DNA of 64,000 nt from Shimia sagamensis (GCF_900182745.1 NZ_FXTY01000001.1:868001-932000), one strand, 5' to 3'; positions 37,304-47,413 are shown, counted from the first letter of the stretch. Numbers and translations are program-made. Notes: a model not told the origin generated them from the sequence alone.

Positions 37304-40300
37304 ATGGTCAATATTGCACGCGGATCCATTGATCGGCCGATCTATACATGGATGATCATGCTGATCTTCCTGATAGGCGGCGGCATAAGCTTTCTGAATT
37401 TGGGCCGGTTGGAAGACCCTGCCTTCACCATCAAACAGGCGGTTGTGGTCACCCAGTATCCGGGGGCCACGTCAGAGCAAGTGGCGGTGGAGGTTTCCGA
37501 ACCTTTGGAGTCCGCCATCCAGAAAATGGAAGAGGTAGATTACATCACCTCGATCAACCAGCCCGGTGTGTCGCAGATCGATGTACACATCAAATCGACT
37601 TATGACGGCACCGAGCTACCGGAGGTTTGGACAGGTCTGCGGGCCAAGGTGGCGGATGCCGGACGGCATTTGCCCAATGGAGTCCAAACACCTTTGGTGA
37701 ATGACAGCTTTGGTGATGTGTTTGGGATCTTCCTTGGCGTGACCGCCGAGGGATTTTCGGATGCGGAAAAACACGAGCTGGCGACCTTCTTGCGACGCGA
37801 GTTGCTCACCGTGGATGGTGTGGCGGATGTGGACATTCAGGGTCTGCCGGAAGAGGCGATTTTTGTAGAGCCGGATCTGGCGCTGTCGGTCAACCAGAAT
37901 ATTTCGCTCAACGCCATTGCAGGTGCTATTGCCAATGCCGATGCGGTGAACGCAGCTGGTACGGTGACCACAGGCGCCGCGCGGACACGTATCATGCGGC
38001 CAGATGGCTCAGACACAGTGTCGGAAATTGCAGGGTTGTCATTGGGGCAAGACGGCAAGGTTGTGAACCTTGTGGACACCAGCCGCGTGTTCCGCGACCG
38101 GGTCGACAATCCGCGCCAGATCATTCGCTACAACGGCGAAGAGGCCTTTACCCTGGGTGTGGCTGGCATCGCGACGGAAAACATTGTGGTGGTTGGGAAA
38201 CGCGTGGACGAAAAGCTGGCGCGGATGGCAGGGGATATTCCTGCCGGTGTGGAACTGCATCCGATCTATCAACAGCACGTGGTGGTGGAAAAAGCCTCCA
38301 ACGACTTCCTTGTGAACCTCGCCATGTCGGTGGCCATTGTTGTGGCGGTTCTGGCGATCTTTATGGGTTGGCGCGCGGCTGTAGTGGTGGGAGTGACCCT
38401 GTTCCTGACGGTTGTGGGCACCTTCCTGTTCATGGGGTTCTTTTCAATCGAGATGGAACGGATCTCGCTGGGGGCGCTGATCATTGCGATGGGTATGTTG
38501 GTGGACAACGCGATTGTGGTGGCCGAGGGCATGCAGATCTCCATGTTGCAGGGCAAGAACAGCCGTGAGGCGGCGGATGAAGCTTCTGGAAAAACGCAGA
38601 TTCCGCTGCTTGGTGCGACCATTATTGGCATCATGGCCTTTGCTGGTATTGGTCTCAGCCCCGATGCGACGGGGGAATTCCTGTTCTCGCTGTTTGCGGT
38701 GATTGGGATTTCTCTGTTGCTGAGCTGGGTGCTGGCACTGACCGTGACACCCATGTTGGGCCACTACCTGTTCAAACAGGGCAAAGGCGACGAAGGTGAT
38801 GCGTATGGCGGGCTGATTTTTCGGCTTTACGGTAGTAGTTTGCGTTTGGCGCTGAAGATGCGGTGGTTGGTGATTGTTGGTCTGATCGCCGTGACGGCGG
38901 TGTGTTATGCGGGTTTTGGTCTGATGAAGCAGCAGTTCTTCCCGGACAGCAACACGCCGCTGTTTTTTGTGCACTATAAGCTGCCGCAGGGCACGCCAAT
39001 TGCAACCACCTCAGCGCAGATGGAGCTGCTCGAAGACTGGCTTGATGAGCGCGACGATGTGGTGAGCTATGCCACCTTTGTGGGGCAGGGTGCGACGCGG
39101 TTCATGCTGACCTATGAGTCTGAGAAGGCAAACCCTAGCTATGGCCATATCATTGTGAGGGCGGAGAACTTGGAAGCGATCCCACCGCTGCAAAAAGACC
39201 TTGAGGCCTTTGGTGCCGAAGCTTTGCCCGAAGGTGAGTTCCGCACCAAACGTCTGGTCTTTGGCCCCGGTGGGGGGGATCCGATTCAGGTGCGGTTCTC
39301 TGGCAGCGATCCGGTGGTGTTGCGCCAATTGGCGACACAGGCGGCGCAGGTTTTGACCGAAACCACCGACAACATCACCAGCGTGCGCACCAACTGGCGG
39401 GAACAGGAATTGGTGATTAAGCCAATCTACGCCACCGAGCGGGCGCAGACCGCTGGTGTGGATCGCGAAGACATCGCCGATATGTTCCAGTTTTCAACAG
39501 ATGGTCTGACAACCGGCCAGTTCCGCGAAAACGAGCGGTTGATTCCCATCATCCTGCGACGGCAACCGGACGGGGCCTTTGGGCTGGTTGATCAGGTGGT
39601 GTATTCCACAACTTCCAACAGCTTTGTGCCGGTGGAGCAGATGGTGGATGGCTTTGTGCATGAGACGCAAAATACGCTTCTGCACCGCCGCGACCGCGTG
39701 GCGACCATCACAGTTGGGGCGGATATCCGCTCTGGCCTGACAGCCGCGCAGGTGCAGACGGAGGTCACGGCGGCGATTGAGGGCATGCACATTCCGGTTG
39801 GGTACAAGATGGAATGGGGCGGTGAGTTGGAGAACAGCTCGGAGGCACAGGAGAGCCTTGGAAAACAGCTGCCAATGAGCTTGCTGATCATGGTGCTGAT
39901 TTCGGTGCTGTTGTTCAATGCCATCCGCCAACCGATCATCATCTGGCTGTTGGTGCCAATGTCGGTGAATGGTGTGGTGATTGGCCTTCTGGGCACGGAT
40001 ATGCCGTTTACCTTCACCGCGTTGCTGGGGCTTTTGAGCTTGTCCGGCATGTTGATCAAAAACGGCATTGTGCTGGTCGAAGAGATCGACTTTGTGCGCG
40101 AGGAAGGCCTGCCGATGCGGGAAGCGATTGTGAAAGCCAGCGTGTCGCGTTTGCGGCCTGTGATGCTGGCGGCGGTCACAACCATCCTTGGCATGGCGCC
40201 GTTGTTGACCGATGCGTTCTTTGTGTCGATGGCGATCACCATCATGGGCGGTTTGGCCTTTGCCACTGTTTTGACGTTGATCGCTGCGCCGGTGTTTTAT

Positions 40301-40357
40301 CTGGTGTTCTTTGGCAAAGAAGAACGGCGCGAGAAGAAAGCGGCGGCACCCGCGTAA
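37304..40357 (+). CDS. RND efflux transporter permease (AcrB/HAE family)
   Basis: A 1017-residue proton-driven pump. ATG at 37304 (GTG at 37301 also in frame; GAGGG upstream). Twelve membrane helices in the 1+5/1+5 pattern with two large periplasmic loops. TM4 carries GMLVDNAIVVAEG, with the proton-relay Asp in its RND position. The second half has SLSGMLIKNGIVLVEEI and RPVMLAAVTTILGMAPLL. Substrate unknown; likely hydrophobic or toxic compounds given MarR control. Confidence 0.95.
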   Translation: MVNIARGSIDRPIYTWMIMLIFLIGGGISFLNLGRLEDPAFTIKQAVVVTQYPGATSEQVAVEVSEPLESAIQKMEEVDYITSINQPGVSQIDVHIKSTYDGTELPEVWTGLRAKVADAGRHLPNGVQTPLVNDSFGDVFGIFLGVTAEGFSDAEKHELATFLRRELLTVDGVADVDIQGLPEEAIFVEPDLALSVNQNISLNAIAGAIANADAVNAAGTVTTGAARTRIMRPDGSDTVSEIAGLSLGQDGKVVNLVDTSRVFRDRVDNPRQIIRYNGEEAFTLGVAGIATENIVVVGKRVDEKLARMAGDIPAGVELHPIYQQHVVVEKASNDFLVNLAMSVAIVVAVLAIFMGWRAAVVVGVTLFLTVVGTFLFMGFFSIEMERISLGALIIAMGMLVDNAIVVAEGMQISMLQGKNSREAADEASGKTQIPLLGATIIGIMAFAGIGLSPDATGEFLFSLFAVIGISLLLSWVLALTVTPMLGHYLFKQGKGDEGDAYGGLIFRLYGSSLRLALKMRWLVIVGLIAVTAVCYAGFGLMKQQFFPDSNTPLFFVHYKLPQGTPIATTSAQMELLEDWLDERDDVVSYATFVGQGATRFMLTYESEKANPSYGHIIVRAENLEAIPPLQKDLEAFGAEALPEGEFRTKRLVFGPGGGDPIQVRFSGSDPVVLRQLATQAAQVLTETTDNITSVRTNWREQELVIKPIYATERAQTAGVDREDIADMFQFSTDGLTTGQFRENERLIPIILRRQPDGAFGLVDQVVYSTTSNSFVPVEQMVDGFVHETQNTLLHRRDRVATITVGADIRSGLTAAQVQTEVTAAIEGMHIPVGYKMEWGGELENSSEAQESLGKQLPMSLLIMVLISVLLFNAIRQPIIIWLLVPMSVNGVVIGLLGTDMPFTFTALLGLLSLSGMLIKNGIVLVEEIDFVREEGLPMREAIVKASVSRLRPVMLAAVTTILGMAPLLTDAFFVSMAITIMGGLAFATVLTLIAAPVFYLVFFGKEERREKKAAAPA

Positions 40358-40380
40358 CGCGCAACGTCACGAAAATAGAG

Positions 40381-40413
40381 AGGCCGCCCCAATCGGGCGG
40401 CCTTTTGTTTTTT
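40381..40413 (+). terminator. rho-independent terminator after RND operon
   Basis: AGGCCGCCC - CAATC - GGGCGGCCT with a perfect 9-bp GC stem and a TTTTGTTTTTT tract. 24 bp after the pump stop. Very typical. Confidence 0.92.
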
Positions 40414-40526
40414 GCGCTAAGCTGGCATAGGGGCGGTCCCCGCCCACGAGTGGGCATAGGCATAAGACAAAGACATGTATCGCGACGGTTTGACATTCAT
40501 TCCAAAGACCACGCAGGAGGCACGCT

Positions 40527-41120
40527 GTGTTTCTGCCTGATGCGCCTTTGCCCGATGGTCTGTTCCGTTTCATTGCGTTGGATGTCGAGACTGCCAACCG
40601 TGATGCGGCTTCGATCAGCCAGATTGGTCTGGCTTGCGTACGTCGCGATGGCGGGATTGAGACGTTTTCGACCTACATCAACCCGGATCAGGACTTTGCG
40701 TCGTTCAACACCGAGCTAACTGGCATTGATGCCCGAACGGTGCGGGAAGCGCCAAGTTTTGCGCAGGCTTGGCGGCGGATGTTGCCGCTGTTGTCACGTC
40801 ATTTGATGGTACAGCACAGTAACTTTGACTTGACGGCCATCACGGCGGCGTGTCGTGCGGCCGGATTGAACGGGCCAAAAATGGAGTGGGCCGACAGCGT
40901 GAAAATCGCCCGCAAAGCCTGGCCAGAGTTTCGCGGTAACGGCGGGCACGGGCTTGGCCATTTGAAAAAGGCGCTGGGGCTGGAGTTTCATCACCACGAC
41001 GCAGGCGAAGACGCGCGGGCGGCAGCGGAAGTTGTGCTGTTGGCTGAGGAACGGTTGAAGTGTCCCATCGAAGACATCACCGGCAAGATCAAACACCTGC
41101 AACTGGCGTTTGAGTTCTGA
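40527..41120 (+). CDS. DnaQ-like 3'-5' exonuclease
   Basis: A 197-residue DEDDh exonuclease. The GTG start (40527) has AGGAGG 6 bp upstream. Exo I is ALDVETANRD, exo II lies around QHSNFDLTAI, and exo III is HHDAGEDARAA with the catalytic His and Asp. It resembles the free-standing epsilon-type exonucleases rather than the polymerase III epsilon subunit, as it lacks a clear C-terminal polymerase-binding tail and clamp motif. Role probably DNA or RNA end trimming; exact substrate unknown. Confidence 0.88.
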   Translation: MFLPDAPLPDGLFRFIALDVETANRDAASISQIGLACVRRDGGIETFSTYINPDQDFASFNTELTGIDARTVREAPSFAQAWRRMLPLLSRHLMVQHSNFDLTAITAACRAAGLNGPKMEWADSVKIARKAWPEFRGNGGHGLGHLKKALGLEFHHHDAGEDARAAAEVVLLAEERLKCPIEDITGKIKHLQLAFEF

Positions 41121-41132
41121 GGCAATAATGTC

Positions 41133-42200
41133 TTAGGGCGCGGATTGCCCCATGCTCTCAATGCTTTGTATGAGGTCGTCTGCGTGGCGTAGGGCGGTGG
41201 TCGTGGCCGTGACCATTGCGGGCAAGACCATCCATTCCAGTGACCACGCGCTGCCGGAGCGTTCCTGTTCGTGTACCAAAGCGTGGTGCATGGCGGGAAG
41301 TTGTGTGGCGTTGTAGCGCGCCAAGGTGACCAGCAATTCGGCCCGCACCGGGTTCTGTTTGTGCGGCATCGCAGAGCTGGTGCCGCCGCCGGTGAATTTC
41401 ACTTCGTCCACGCCTTGTTGTGCCATCAGAGCCAAATCCTGTCCCAACTTGCCTAAGCTGCCGGAGAGCAGAGAGAGCCAGTTGGCGCATTCGGCCAGAC
41501 TCTCGCGGGTGGCGTGCCAGGCGCGAACTGGATTGGTCAGGCCGAGGTTTTTGGCTAAAGCGGCGGCGACGGCATCGCCATGTGGCGAGAGGCTGGCGCG
41601 ATTGCCAACCGGGCCGCCAAATTGCAGTGTCTCGACTTGCGGGCGCAGCGTTTTCAGGCGGTCTGCGTAGGCCATCAACGGATTGCGCCATGTGGCAATA
41701 CGGTCTGACACGGAAATTGGCAAAGCGGCCTGCATTCGGGTGCGGCCCATCATGGTGGCGTTGCCCCATGTGTCGTTGAGGGCATCGAGCGCCGTCAACA
41801 ACTCCGCGAGTTGTGCCTCAAACCGCACATTGGCGTCCTGCAAGATCAGCGAGATTGTCGTGTCGATCAGGTCCTGACTGGTGGCACCGGTGTGGATGGC
41901 GGGCAGTGCAGAAGGTCGCGTGTGGGCTTTGAGTTGGCGCACAAACTCCGGCACGGGCATGCCGTCCTGCACCATATGGGTGGCGATTTTTTGGCGTTCT
42001 GGCACAAAACTGTCGATGTCTGTCACGGCCTCAGACGCTACAGATTGAGGCACCATATTCGCATCGGCCAAGGCCAGCGCCAGGGCTCGCTCAAATTGCA
42101 CAAATCCTTTTATGAAGCGGTCCGTTCCCCAAAGTGCCTCTGAGTCAGGATCAGAGAACAACGGGCCAAACAGGTGGTTGGAACGGGTTAGTGGGTTCAT
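41133..42200 (-). CDS. pcaB: 3-carboxy-cis,cis-muconate cycloisomerase
   Basis: A 355-residue member of the fumarase/argininosuccinate lyase superfamily. It lactonises 3-carboxymuconate to 4-carboxymuconolactone. The signature GGGTSSAMPHKQNPVRAE (about residues 255-270) and GATSQDLIDT mark the active site. It is shorter than the 450-residue Pseudomonas PcaB, as is usual in this bacterial group. Last gene of the pca operon, 12 bp after the DUF849 gene. Start ATG (MNPLTRSNHLF) overlaps nothing. Confidence 0.92.
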   Translation of the reverse strand: MNPLTRSNHLFGPLFSDPDSEALWGTDRFIKGFVQFERALALALADANMVPQSVASEAVTDIDSFVPERQKIATHMVQDGMPVPEFVRQLKAHTRPSALPAIHTGATSQDLIDTTISLILQDANVRFEAQLAELLTALDALNDTWGNATMMGRTRMQAALPISVSDRIATWRNPLMAYADRLKTLRPQVETLQFGGPVGNRASLSPHGDAVAAALAKNLGLTNPVRAWHATRESLAECANWLSLLSGSLGKLGQDLALMAQQGVDEVKFTGGGTSSAMPHKQNPVRAELLVTLARYNATQLPAMHHALVHEQERSGSAWSLEWMVLPAMVTATTTALRHADDLIQSIESMGQSAP

Positions 42201-42212
42201 GACAGGTGCCGA

Positions 42213-43046
42213 TCAGGTTGCGGCGCGCAGGCCAAGGATTTCGCGCGCCTGCGCTGGCGTGGCGACGGGGCGTTCGTATTTCTCACACAGCTCTGCGGCG
42301 CGTGTGATCAAGGCCGCATTGGAGGGCGCCAATGTGTTGCGGTCCAAACGCACGTTGTCTTCCAATCCCGCCCGTGTGTGGCCGCCTGCGGCAATGGCCC
42401 ATTCGTTCACGGTGATCTGCGCCGCGCCAATGCCCGCTGCGCACCATTCGGCTTTGGGTGCGCGTTCCTGCATGATCTTCACGTAGAACTCAAACACCTC
42501 ACGGTCCACCGGCATGGCGTTTTTCACACCCATGACAAACTGCACGTAAAGCTGGCCATAAAGCGTGCCAGCCTTATGATGACGGATGGCTTGCAGGATG
42601 TGGCTCAGGTCAAAGGCTTCGATTTCCGGTGTGATTTCGTGAGCTTGCATCTCACTCGACAGCCACGAGATCAGTTCCGGTGGGTTTTCATAGACCCGCG
42701 TGGGGAAGTTGTTGGAACCCACAGAGAGCGAGGCCATATCGGGGCGCAGAGGCAACATGCCGCCGCGCGCCTGACCTGCGCCAGAGCGTCCGCCGGTGGA
42801 GAATTGGATGATCACGCCGGGGCAGTGTTTTTCCAATCCCTCTTTGAGCAAAGCAAACTTTTCCGGATCGCTGGACGGCGTTTCATCACCGTTGCGCACA
42901 TGGGCGTGGATGATTGAGGCGCCTGCCTCGACAGCGGCGTGGCTGCTTTCGATCTGTTCGCTGACCGTGGTGGGCACGGCAGGGTTGTCCGCTTTGGTGG
43001 GTACAGAACCGGTGATGGCGCAGCACAGGATGCAGGGTTTGCTCAT
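42213..43046 (-). CDS. DUF849 / beta-keto acid cleavage enzyme (BKACE)
   Basis: A 277-residue TIM-barrel metalloenzyme of the family of 3-keto-5-aminohexanoate cleavage enzyme (Kce). Start ATG at 43046 (MSKPCILCCAITGSVP) has GAGAT upstream. The zinc ligands fall in SIIHAHVRNGDETPSS; FSTGGRSGAG and GLEDNVRLDRNTLAPSN are family blocks. Known members react a beta-keto acid with acetyl-CoA to give acetoacetate and a new CoA ester. Here it sits between pcaG and pcaB in a pca operon that lacks pcaD, pcaIJ and pcaF. I infer it may act on 3-oxoadipate, giving succinyl-CoA and acetoacetate; that is not shown by the sequence. Confidence 0.88.
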   Translation of the reverse strand: MSKPCILCCAITGSVPTKADNPAVPTTVSEQIESSHAAVEAGASIIHAHVRNGDETPSSDPEKFALLKEGLEKHCPGVIIQFSTGGRSGAGQARGGMLPLRPDMASLSVGSNNFPTRVYENPPELISWLSSEMQAHEITPEIEAFDLSHILQAIRHHKAGTLYGQLYVQFVMGVKNAMPVDREVFEFYVKIMQERAPKAEWCAAGIGAAQITVNEWAIAAGGHTRAGLEDNVRLDRNTLAPSNAALITRAAELCEKYERPVATPAQAREILGLRAAT

Positions 43047-43091
43047 AGTGATCTCGTTTGATTGGCCCCGTCCAAAAGACAAGGGTGGTCG

Positions 43092-43712
43092 TCAGATGTC
43101 AAAGAAGACGGTTTCGTTGTCGCCCTGAAGCGTGATGTCAAAACGGTAGACGGGCACATCGTCGCGCATCTCGCGCTTGGCAATCAATGTGGCACGGCGA
43201 TTTTCCAATTCGATGACGTTGAGCACAGGGTCCGTGGCGTTGGCCTCCGCCTCGTCGTCAAAATAGAGACGGGTGTTAAGGCCGACGTTGATGCCCCGGG
43301 CCACAATCCAGAGCGAGATATGTGGCGCCATCAGTTGCCCGTTGCGGCCCATGGCCTGACCCGGTTTGATGGTGTCAAAGCCCCACTCGCCGGTGTCAAA
43401 GTTGGTAATCACGCGGCCCCAGCCTTTGAAGCCTTCTTCGGTCTCGCCCGCCTGTTCTGGATGCGGGTAAATCCCGTCTGCATTGGCCTGCCACGCCTCC
43501 AACATAACGTCTTTCACCGGGCTGCCGGTGCCGTCGATCACCAGACCCTCGATGCGAATGCGCTCACCTTTGGCGTTTGGCCCGGCGATGTCCCAGCCAA
43601 GTTCCCGCTCATAGATGTCAAACCCCGCCGCGCCGGGGGCAAGGCCGATGTGCACATAAGGACCAGCAGTTTGGGAGGGTGTTTCTTTGAGGTAGTCGAG
43701 TTTCTGTACCAT
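43092..43712 (-). CDS. pcaG: protocatechuate 3,4-dioxygenase, alpha subunit
   Basis: A 206-residue intradiol dioxygenase subunit. Start ATG at 43712 (MVQKLDYLKETPSQTAGPYVHIGL). It keeps the fold but not the iron-binding Tyr/His set, which lies in the beta subunit. With PcaH it opens the ring of protocatechuate to 3-carboxy-cis,cis-muconate. The pcaH stop and this ATG are separated by 1-2 bp (TGAGCATG), implying coupled translation for equal subunits. Confidence 0.95.
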   Translation of the reverse strand: MVQKLDYLKETPSQTAGPYVHIGLAPGAAGFDIYERELGWDIAGPNAKGERIRIEGLVIDGTGSPVKDVMLEAWQANADGIYPHPEQAGETEEGFKGWGRVITNFDTGEWGFDTIKPGQAMGRNGQLMAPHISLWIVARGINVGLNTRLYFDDEAEANATDPVLNVIELENRRATLIAKREMRDDVPVYRFDITLQGDNETVFFDI

Positions 43713-43714
43713 GC

Positions 43715-44479
<765 letters not shown>

Positions 44480-44851
44480 TCAGCCCATCTCTGCAAAGGT
44501 CTGTTTTGCCAGTTTGATGGCGTGGTTGGCTTTGGGCACACCACAGTAAATCGCGACGTGCTGAAATACTTCCATCACGTCTTCCTGGCTGGCTCCGGTG
44601 TTGGCGGTGGCGCGGATGTGCATTGGGATTTCCTCAAAGTTGCCGGTGGCCGCAAGCAAGGCAAGCGTCAGCATGGAGCGTTCCCGCAGGCTGATCGCGT
44701 CACTGGCCCAAACTGTGCCCCAAGCCCCCTCGGTGATCAGGGTTTGAAACGGTGTGTCCAGCGCGGTTTTGTTGGCCTCCGCCCGGTCGACATGTTTGTC
44801 ACCCAGCACCTTGCGGCGCACCTCCATACCGGTGGAAAATTTGTCAGACAT
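44480..44851 (-). CDS. pcaC: 4-carboxymuconolactone decarboxylase
   Basis: A 123-residue AhpD-fold enzyme that decarboxylates 4-carboxymuconolactone to 3-oxoadipate enol-lactone. Family blocks: ITEGAWGTVWASDAISLRERSMLTLALLAA and TGASQEDVMEVFQHVAIYCGVPKANHA. It is the stand-alone form, not the PcaL fusion with the lactonase PcaD, so the next enzyme must be encoded elsewhere or replaced. It lies 24 bp from pobA. Confidence 0.95.
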   Translation of the reverse strand: MSDKFSTGMEVRRKVLGDKHVDRAEANKTALDTPFQTLITEGAWGTVWASDAISLRERSMLTLALLAATGNFEEIPMHIRATANTGASQEDVMEVFQHVAIYCGVPKANHAIKLAKQTFAEMG

Positions 44852-44875
44852 GGTGTGTCTCCTTTGTCCGGCCCC

Positions 44876-46045
44876 CTAGTAGGGTAGGCCCACGTAATTT
44901 TGGGCAAACACCTTTTGAGCGGCATCGTTGCTGCGCAGGAAATCAATCTCGGCGCGCTGCATCTTCAGATCAAACGCGGATTGATCCGGGTAGCGGTGCA
45001 GCAAGTTGGTGGTGGACCAGCTGAACCGCTCGGCTTTCCAGATGCGCGCCAGCGCTCGTTCGGAATAGGCATCGAGGCCCGCGGTGTCCTTGTCCTCATA
45101 AACCTGCACCAACCCGTGGTAGAGGTAGTGGATGTCGGAGGCTGCGGTGTTGAGCCCCTTGGCCCCAGTGGGCGGCACGATGTGCGCCGCATCCCCACAA
45201 AGAAACAGCCGACCCCAACACATCGGCTCGGTCACAAAGCTGCGCAGTGGGGCGATAGACTTCTCAATCGACGGGCCCGTCACCAGCGCGTCTGCGTGGC
45301 GGCTGGGAATGCGGCGTTTGAGTTCGCTCCAGAACGCGCCGTCGCTCCAATCGTCGGGCGAGTCGCTGAGCGAGCATTGGATGTAGTATCGGCTGAGGTT
45401 GGCATTGCGCATGGAGCAGAGGGCAAAGCCGCGCTCTGACCAGCTGTAGATCAATTCGTCATGCACGGGGGGCGTTTCGGACAGCACCCCCAGCCAGCCA
45501 AAGGGGTAGACCTTTTCATATTCGCGGCGCACGGACGTGGGAATGGTCTGGCGACTGACCCCATGGAAGCCGTCACAGCCGGCAATGTAATCGCAGTCGA
45601 TCCGGTGTTCGGTGCCATCCACATGGTAGGTCACAAATGGCGCGTCTGTCTTGGCGTCGTGGATCACCACGTAGTCTACGTTGAACACCAGATTGCCGCC
45701 CTCCGCCGCGCGCGCATCATAAAGATCACGGGTCAGCTCGGTCTGACCGTACACCATGACGTCTTTGCCGGTATGGTCATGAAAGGAGATGCCAAACTCC
45801 TCCTCGCCATATGCAATCACGGTGCCGGTGTGTGTGAAGCCTTCGGCGTCCATACGCGCACCAACGCCTGCTTCGCGCATCAAATCGACAAAGCCGGTTT
45901 CCAAAATGCCCGCGCGGATGCGGCCTAGCACGTAGTCGCGCGTTTTGCGCTCCAACACGATGCTGTCGATGCCCTTGCGGTGCAGCAGTTGTGAGAGCAG
46001 GAGCCCGGACGGCCCGCCGCCAATGATGCAAACCTGAGTACGCAT
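44876..46045 (-). CDS. pobA: 4-hydroxybenzoate 3-monooxygenase
   Basis: A 389-residue flavoprotein that hydroxylates 4-hydroxybenzoate to protocatechuate with NADPH and O2. FAD motif CIIGGGPSGLLLSQLLHRKG, the aromatic-hydroxylase DG motif (CDGFHGVSRQ) and GDAAHIVPPTGAKGLN are present, plus the substrate-facing Tyr region near 200-220. AGGAGGAC precedes the ATG by 5 bp. First gene of the minus-strand pca operon, divergent from pcaQ. Confidence 0.95.
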   Translation of the reverse strand: MRTQVCIIGGGPSGLLLSQLLHRKGIDSIVLERKTRDYVLGRIRAGILETGFVDLMREAGVGARMDAEGFTHTGTVIAYGEEEFGISFHDHTGKDVMVYGQTELTRDLYDARAAEGGNLVFNVDYVVIHDAKTDAPFVTYHVDGTEHRIDCDYIAGCDGFHGVSRQTIPTSVRREYEKVYPFGWLGVLSETPPVHDELIYSWSERGFALCSMRNANLSRYYIQCSLSDSPDDWSDGAFWSELKRRIPSRHADALVTGPSIEKSIAPLRSFVTEPMCWGRLFLCGDAAHIVPPTGAKGLNTAASDIHYLYHGLVQVYEDKDTAGLDAYSERALARIWKAERFSWSTTNLLHRYPDQSAFDLKMQRAEIDFLRSNDAAQKVFAQNYVGLPY

Positions 46046-46065
46046 AAAAGTCCTCCTGTTGACAG

Positions 46066-46094
46066 TTTGACTTCGCTAAAGTGAAAAGTAAAAT
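46066..46094 (+). promoter_or_regulatory. pcaQ promoter with overlapping dyad
   Basis: TTGACT (46067-46072), 16 nt, TAAAAT (46089-46094): one mismatch each from sigma70 consensus, ending 42 bp before the pcaQ ATG. A dyad TTTGACTT - 5 nt - AAGTGAAA (46066-46086, one mismatched pair) covers the -35 and spacer, fitting LysR autoregulation and control of pobA on the other strand. The rhizobial PcaQ consensus (ATAACC-N4-GGTTAA) is not present. Confidence 0.55.
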
Positions 46095-46136
46095 GAGCAT
46101 TTGTTTGATTTAGTTGTCAAAAGCGAGCATCAAGTC

Positions 46137-47048
46137 ATGATCGATCGGCGCATTAAGTTCCGTCACATCCAGTGTTTTTCTGAGATTGTGCGGCACAACA
46201 GCTTAAAATCGGCGGCGCAGCATCTGCATCTGACACAACCGGCGATCTCCAAAACACTGAAGGAGCTTGAGGAGGTTGTCGGGTCGGATCTGCTGGTGCG
46301 CAATCGCGGCGGGGTCAGCCTGACCAAACAGGGTGAGGTGTTTTTGCACTTTGCCCAGATGAGCCTGGCAGCCTTGCAACAGGGGCTGAATGGCGTGGCA
46401 CAGCTACAGAAGGCTGGCAAGATCAGTCTTTTAGTCGGCGCATTGCCCAGCGTGGCTGCCCGGTTGATGCCTGAGGTCGCACAGGCGTTTTCGGATCTGG
46501 CACCGGACGTGACGTTGCACATTCACGACGGGCCATATGGCTATCTGATTGAGGAGTTGCGTCAGGGGCGGCTGGACGTGGTGATTGGGCGCATGGGGGC
46601 ACCGGAGATAATGAAGGGCATCGCCTTTACACAGCTCTATGATGAGCATGTCGAGTTTGTCGTACGCAAAGGGCACCCTTTGTTAGCGCGTCCAGACATT
46701 CATCGCTTGAGCGACTGGCCAGTGATTTTCCCGCCGAAGGCTTCGGTTATCCGACCTTTGGTCGAACGGGCTCTTGTGGCTCAGGGCGTTGGGGAGGTCG
46801 ACACCAAGGTAGAAAGTGTGTCCGGTGCGTTTGGGCGCAATTATGCGCTGTCCAATGATGCGGTCTGGATCATTTCCAACGGTGTGGTGGCTAAAGAGCT
46901 AGAAAGCGGGGCGCTGGTCCGCCTGCCGTTTGATACGTCGCTTACAAAAGGGCCGGTTGGGTTGATGGCGCGTACGGATGGGCAGTTATCTGCAGCTGAA
47001 TCCTTGTTTCGGCGGGTATTGGCAGAGGTTGCGGAGCGCATTGCCTAA
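46137..47048 (+). CDS. pcaQ: LysR-type regulator of the pca operon
   Basis: A 303-residue LysR regulator from the ATG at 46137 (MIDRRIKFRHIQCFSEIV), the canonical PcaQ start. HTH residues about 20-60: SLKSAAQHLHLTQPAISKTLKELEEVVG. The effector domain covers about 90-300. Known PcaQ proteins activate pcaDCHGB with 3-carboxymuconate as coinducer. It is divergent from pobA across a 91-bp promoter gap. Confidence 0.9.
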   Translation: MIDRRIKFRHIQCFSEIVRHNSLKSAAQHLHLTQPAISKTLKELEEVVGSDLLVRNRGGVSLTKQGEVFLHFAQMSLAALQQGLNGVAQLQKAGKISLLVGALPSVAARLMPEVAQAFSDLAPDVTLHIHDGPYGYLIEELRQGRLDVVIGRMGAPEIMKGIAFTQLYDEHVEFVVRKGHPLLARPDIHRLSDWPVIFPPKASVIRPLVERALVAQGVGEVDTKVESVSGAFGRNYALSNDAVWIISNGVVAKELESGALVRLPFDTSLTKGPVGLMARTDGQLSAAESLFRRVLAEVAERIA

Positions 47049-47071
47049 CGTGGAGCCTCATAGTCCAATTT

Positions 47072-47097
47072 CAGGCGATTTTCCGCCTGTGAGCTTT
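47072..47097 (+). terminator. short hairpin after pcaQ
   Basis: CAGGCG - ATTTTC - CGCCTG (47072-47089), followed by a weak CTTTT. 24 bp after the pcaQ stop. Plausible but weak terminator. Confidence 0.4.
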
Positions 47098-47159
47098 TGA
47101 AATCGGCATAAAAACATCCATATTGGCAGTGAAAACAAAAAAACGAATGAGGTACTTTC

Positions 47160-47387
47160 ATGAAACTTATTTTGATCCCAGCTATGGTTGGTAGTCTTGC
47201 AGTTCTGTCCGCTTGTGCGGGCGGTGTGACTGAGAAAGATGTCGGCTGTGCCGGGGCAACCGTGGTTGGCGCTGTGGTTGGCGGCGCGTTGGGGAACCAG
47301 TTGGGCGGCGGTACGGGCAAAGACATCCTGACAGCCGGTGGGGCTGTTGCGGGTGGTGCAGTCGCAAACAACGCGGCTGGCTGCTAA
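47160..47387 (+). CDS. small outer-membrane lipoprotein with glycine-zipper
   Basis: A 75-residue protein. Signal peptide with lipobox LSAC (acylated Cys near residue 19). The rest is a glycine-zipper: CAGATVVGAVVGGALGNQ, LGGGTGKD, AGGAVAGGAV, as in small 17-kDa-antigen/OsmB-type lipoproteins. Likely a minor outer-membrane lipoprotein of stress response; role unproven. GAGG lies 8 bp before the ATG. A promoter-like TTGAAA-N18-TATTGG lies at 47097-47126. The gene ends before a strong bidirectional terminator. Confidence 0.85.
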   Translation: MKLILIPAMVGSLAVLSACAGGVTEKDVGCAGATVVGAVVGGALGNQLGGGTGKDILTAGGAVAGGAVANNAAGC

Positions 47388-47413
47388 GCGCGTCTGAAGC
47401 TGACAACAGATAC

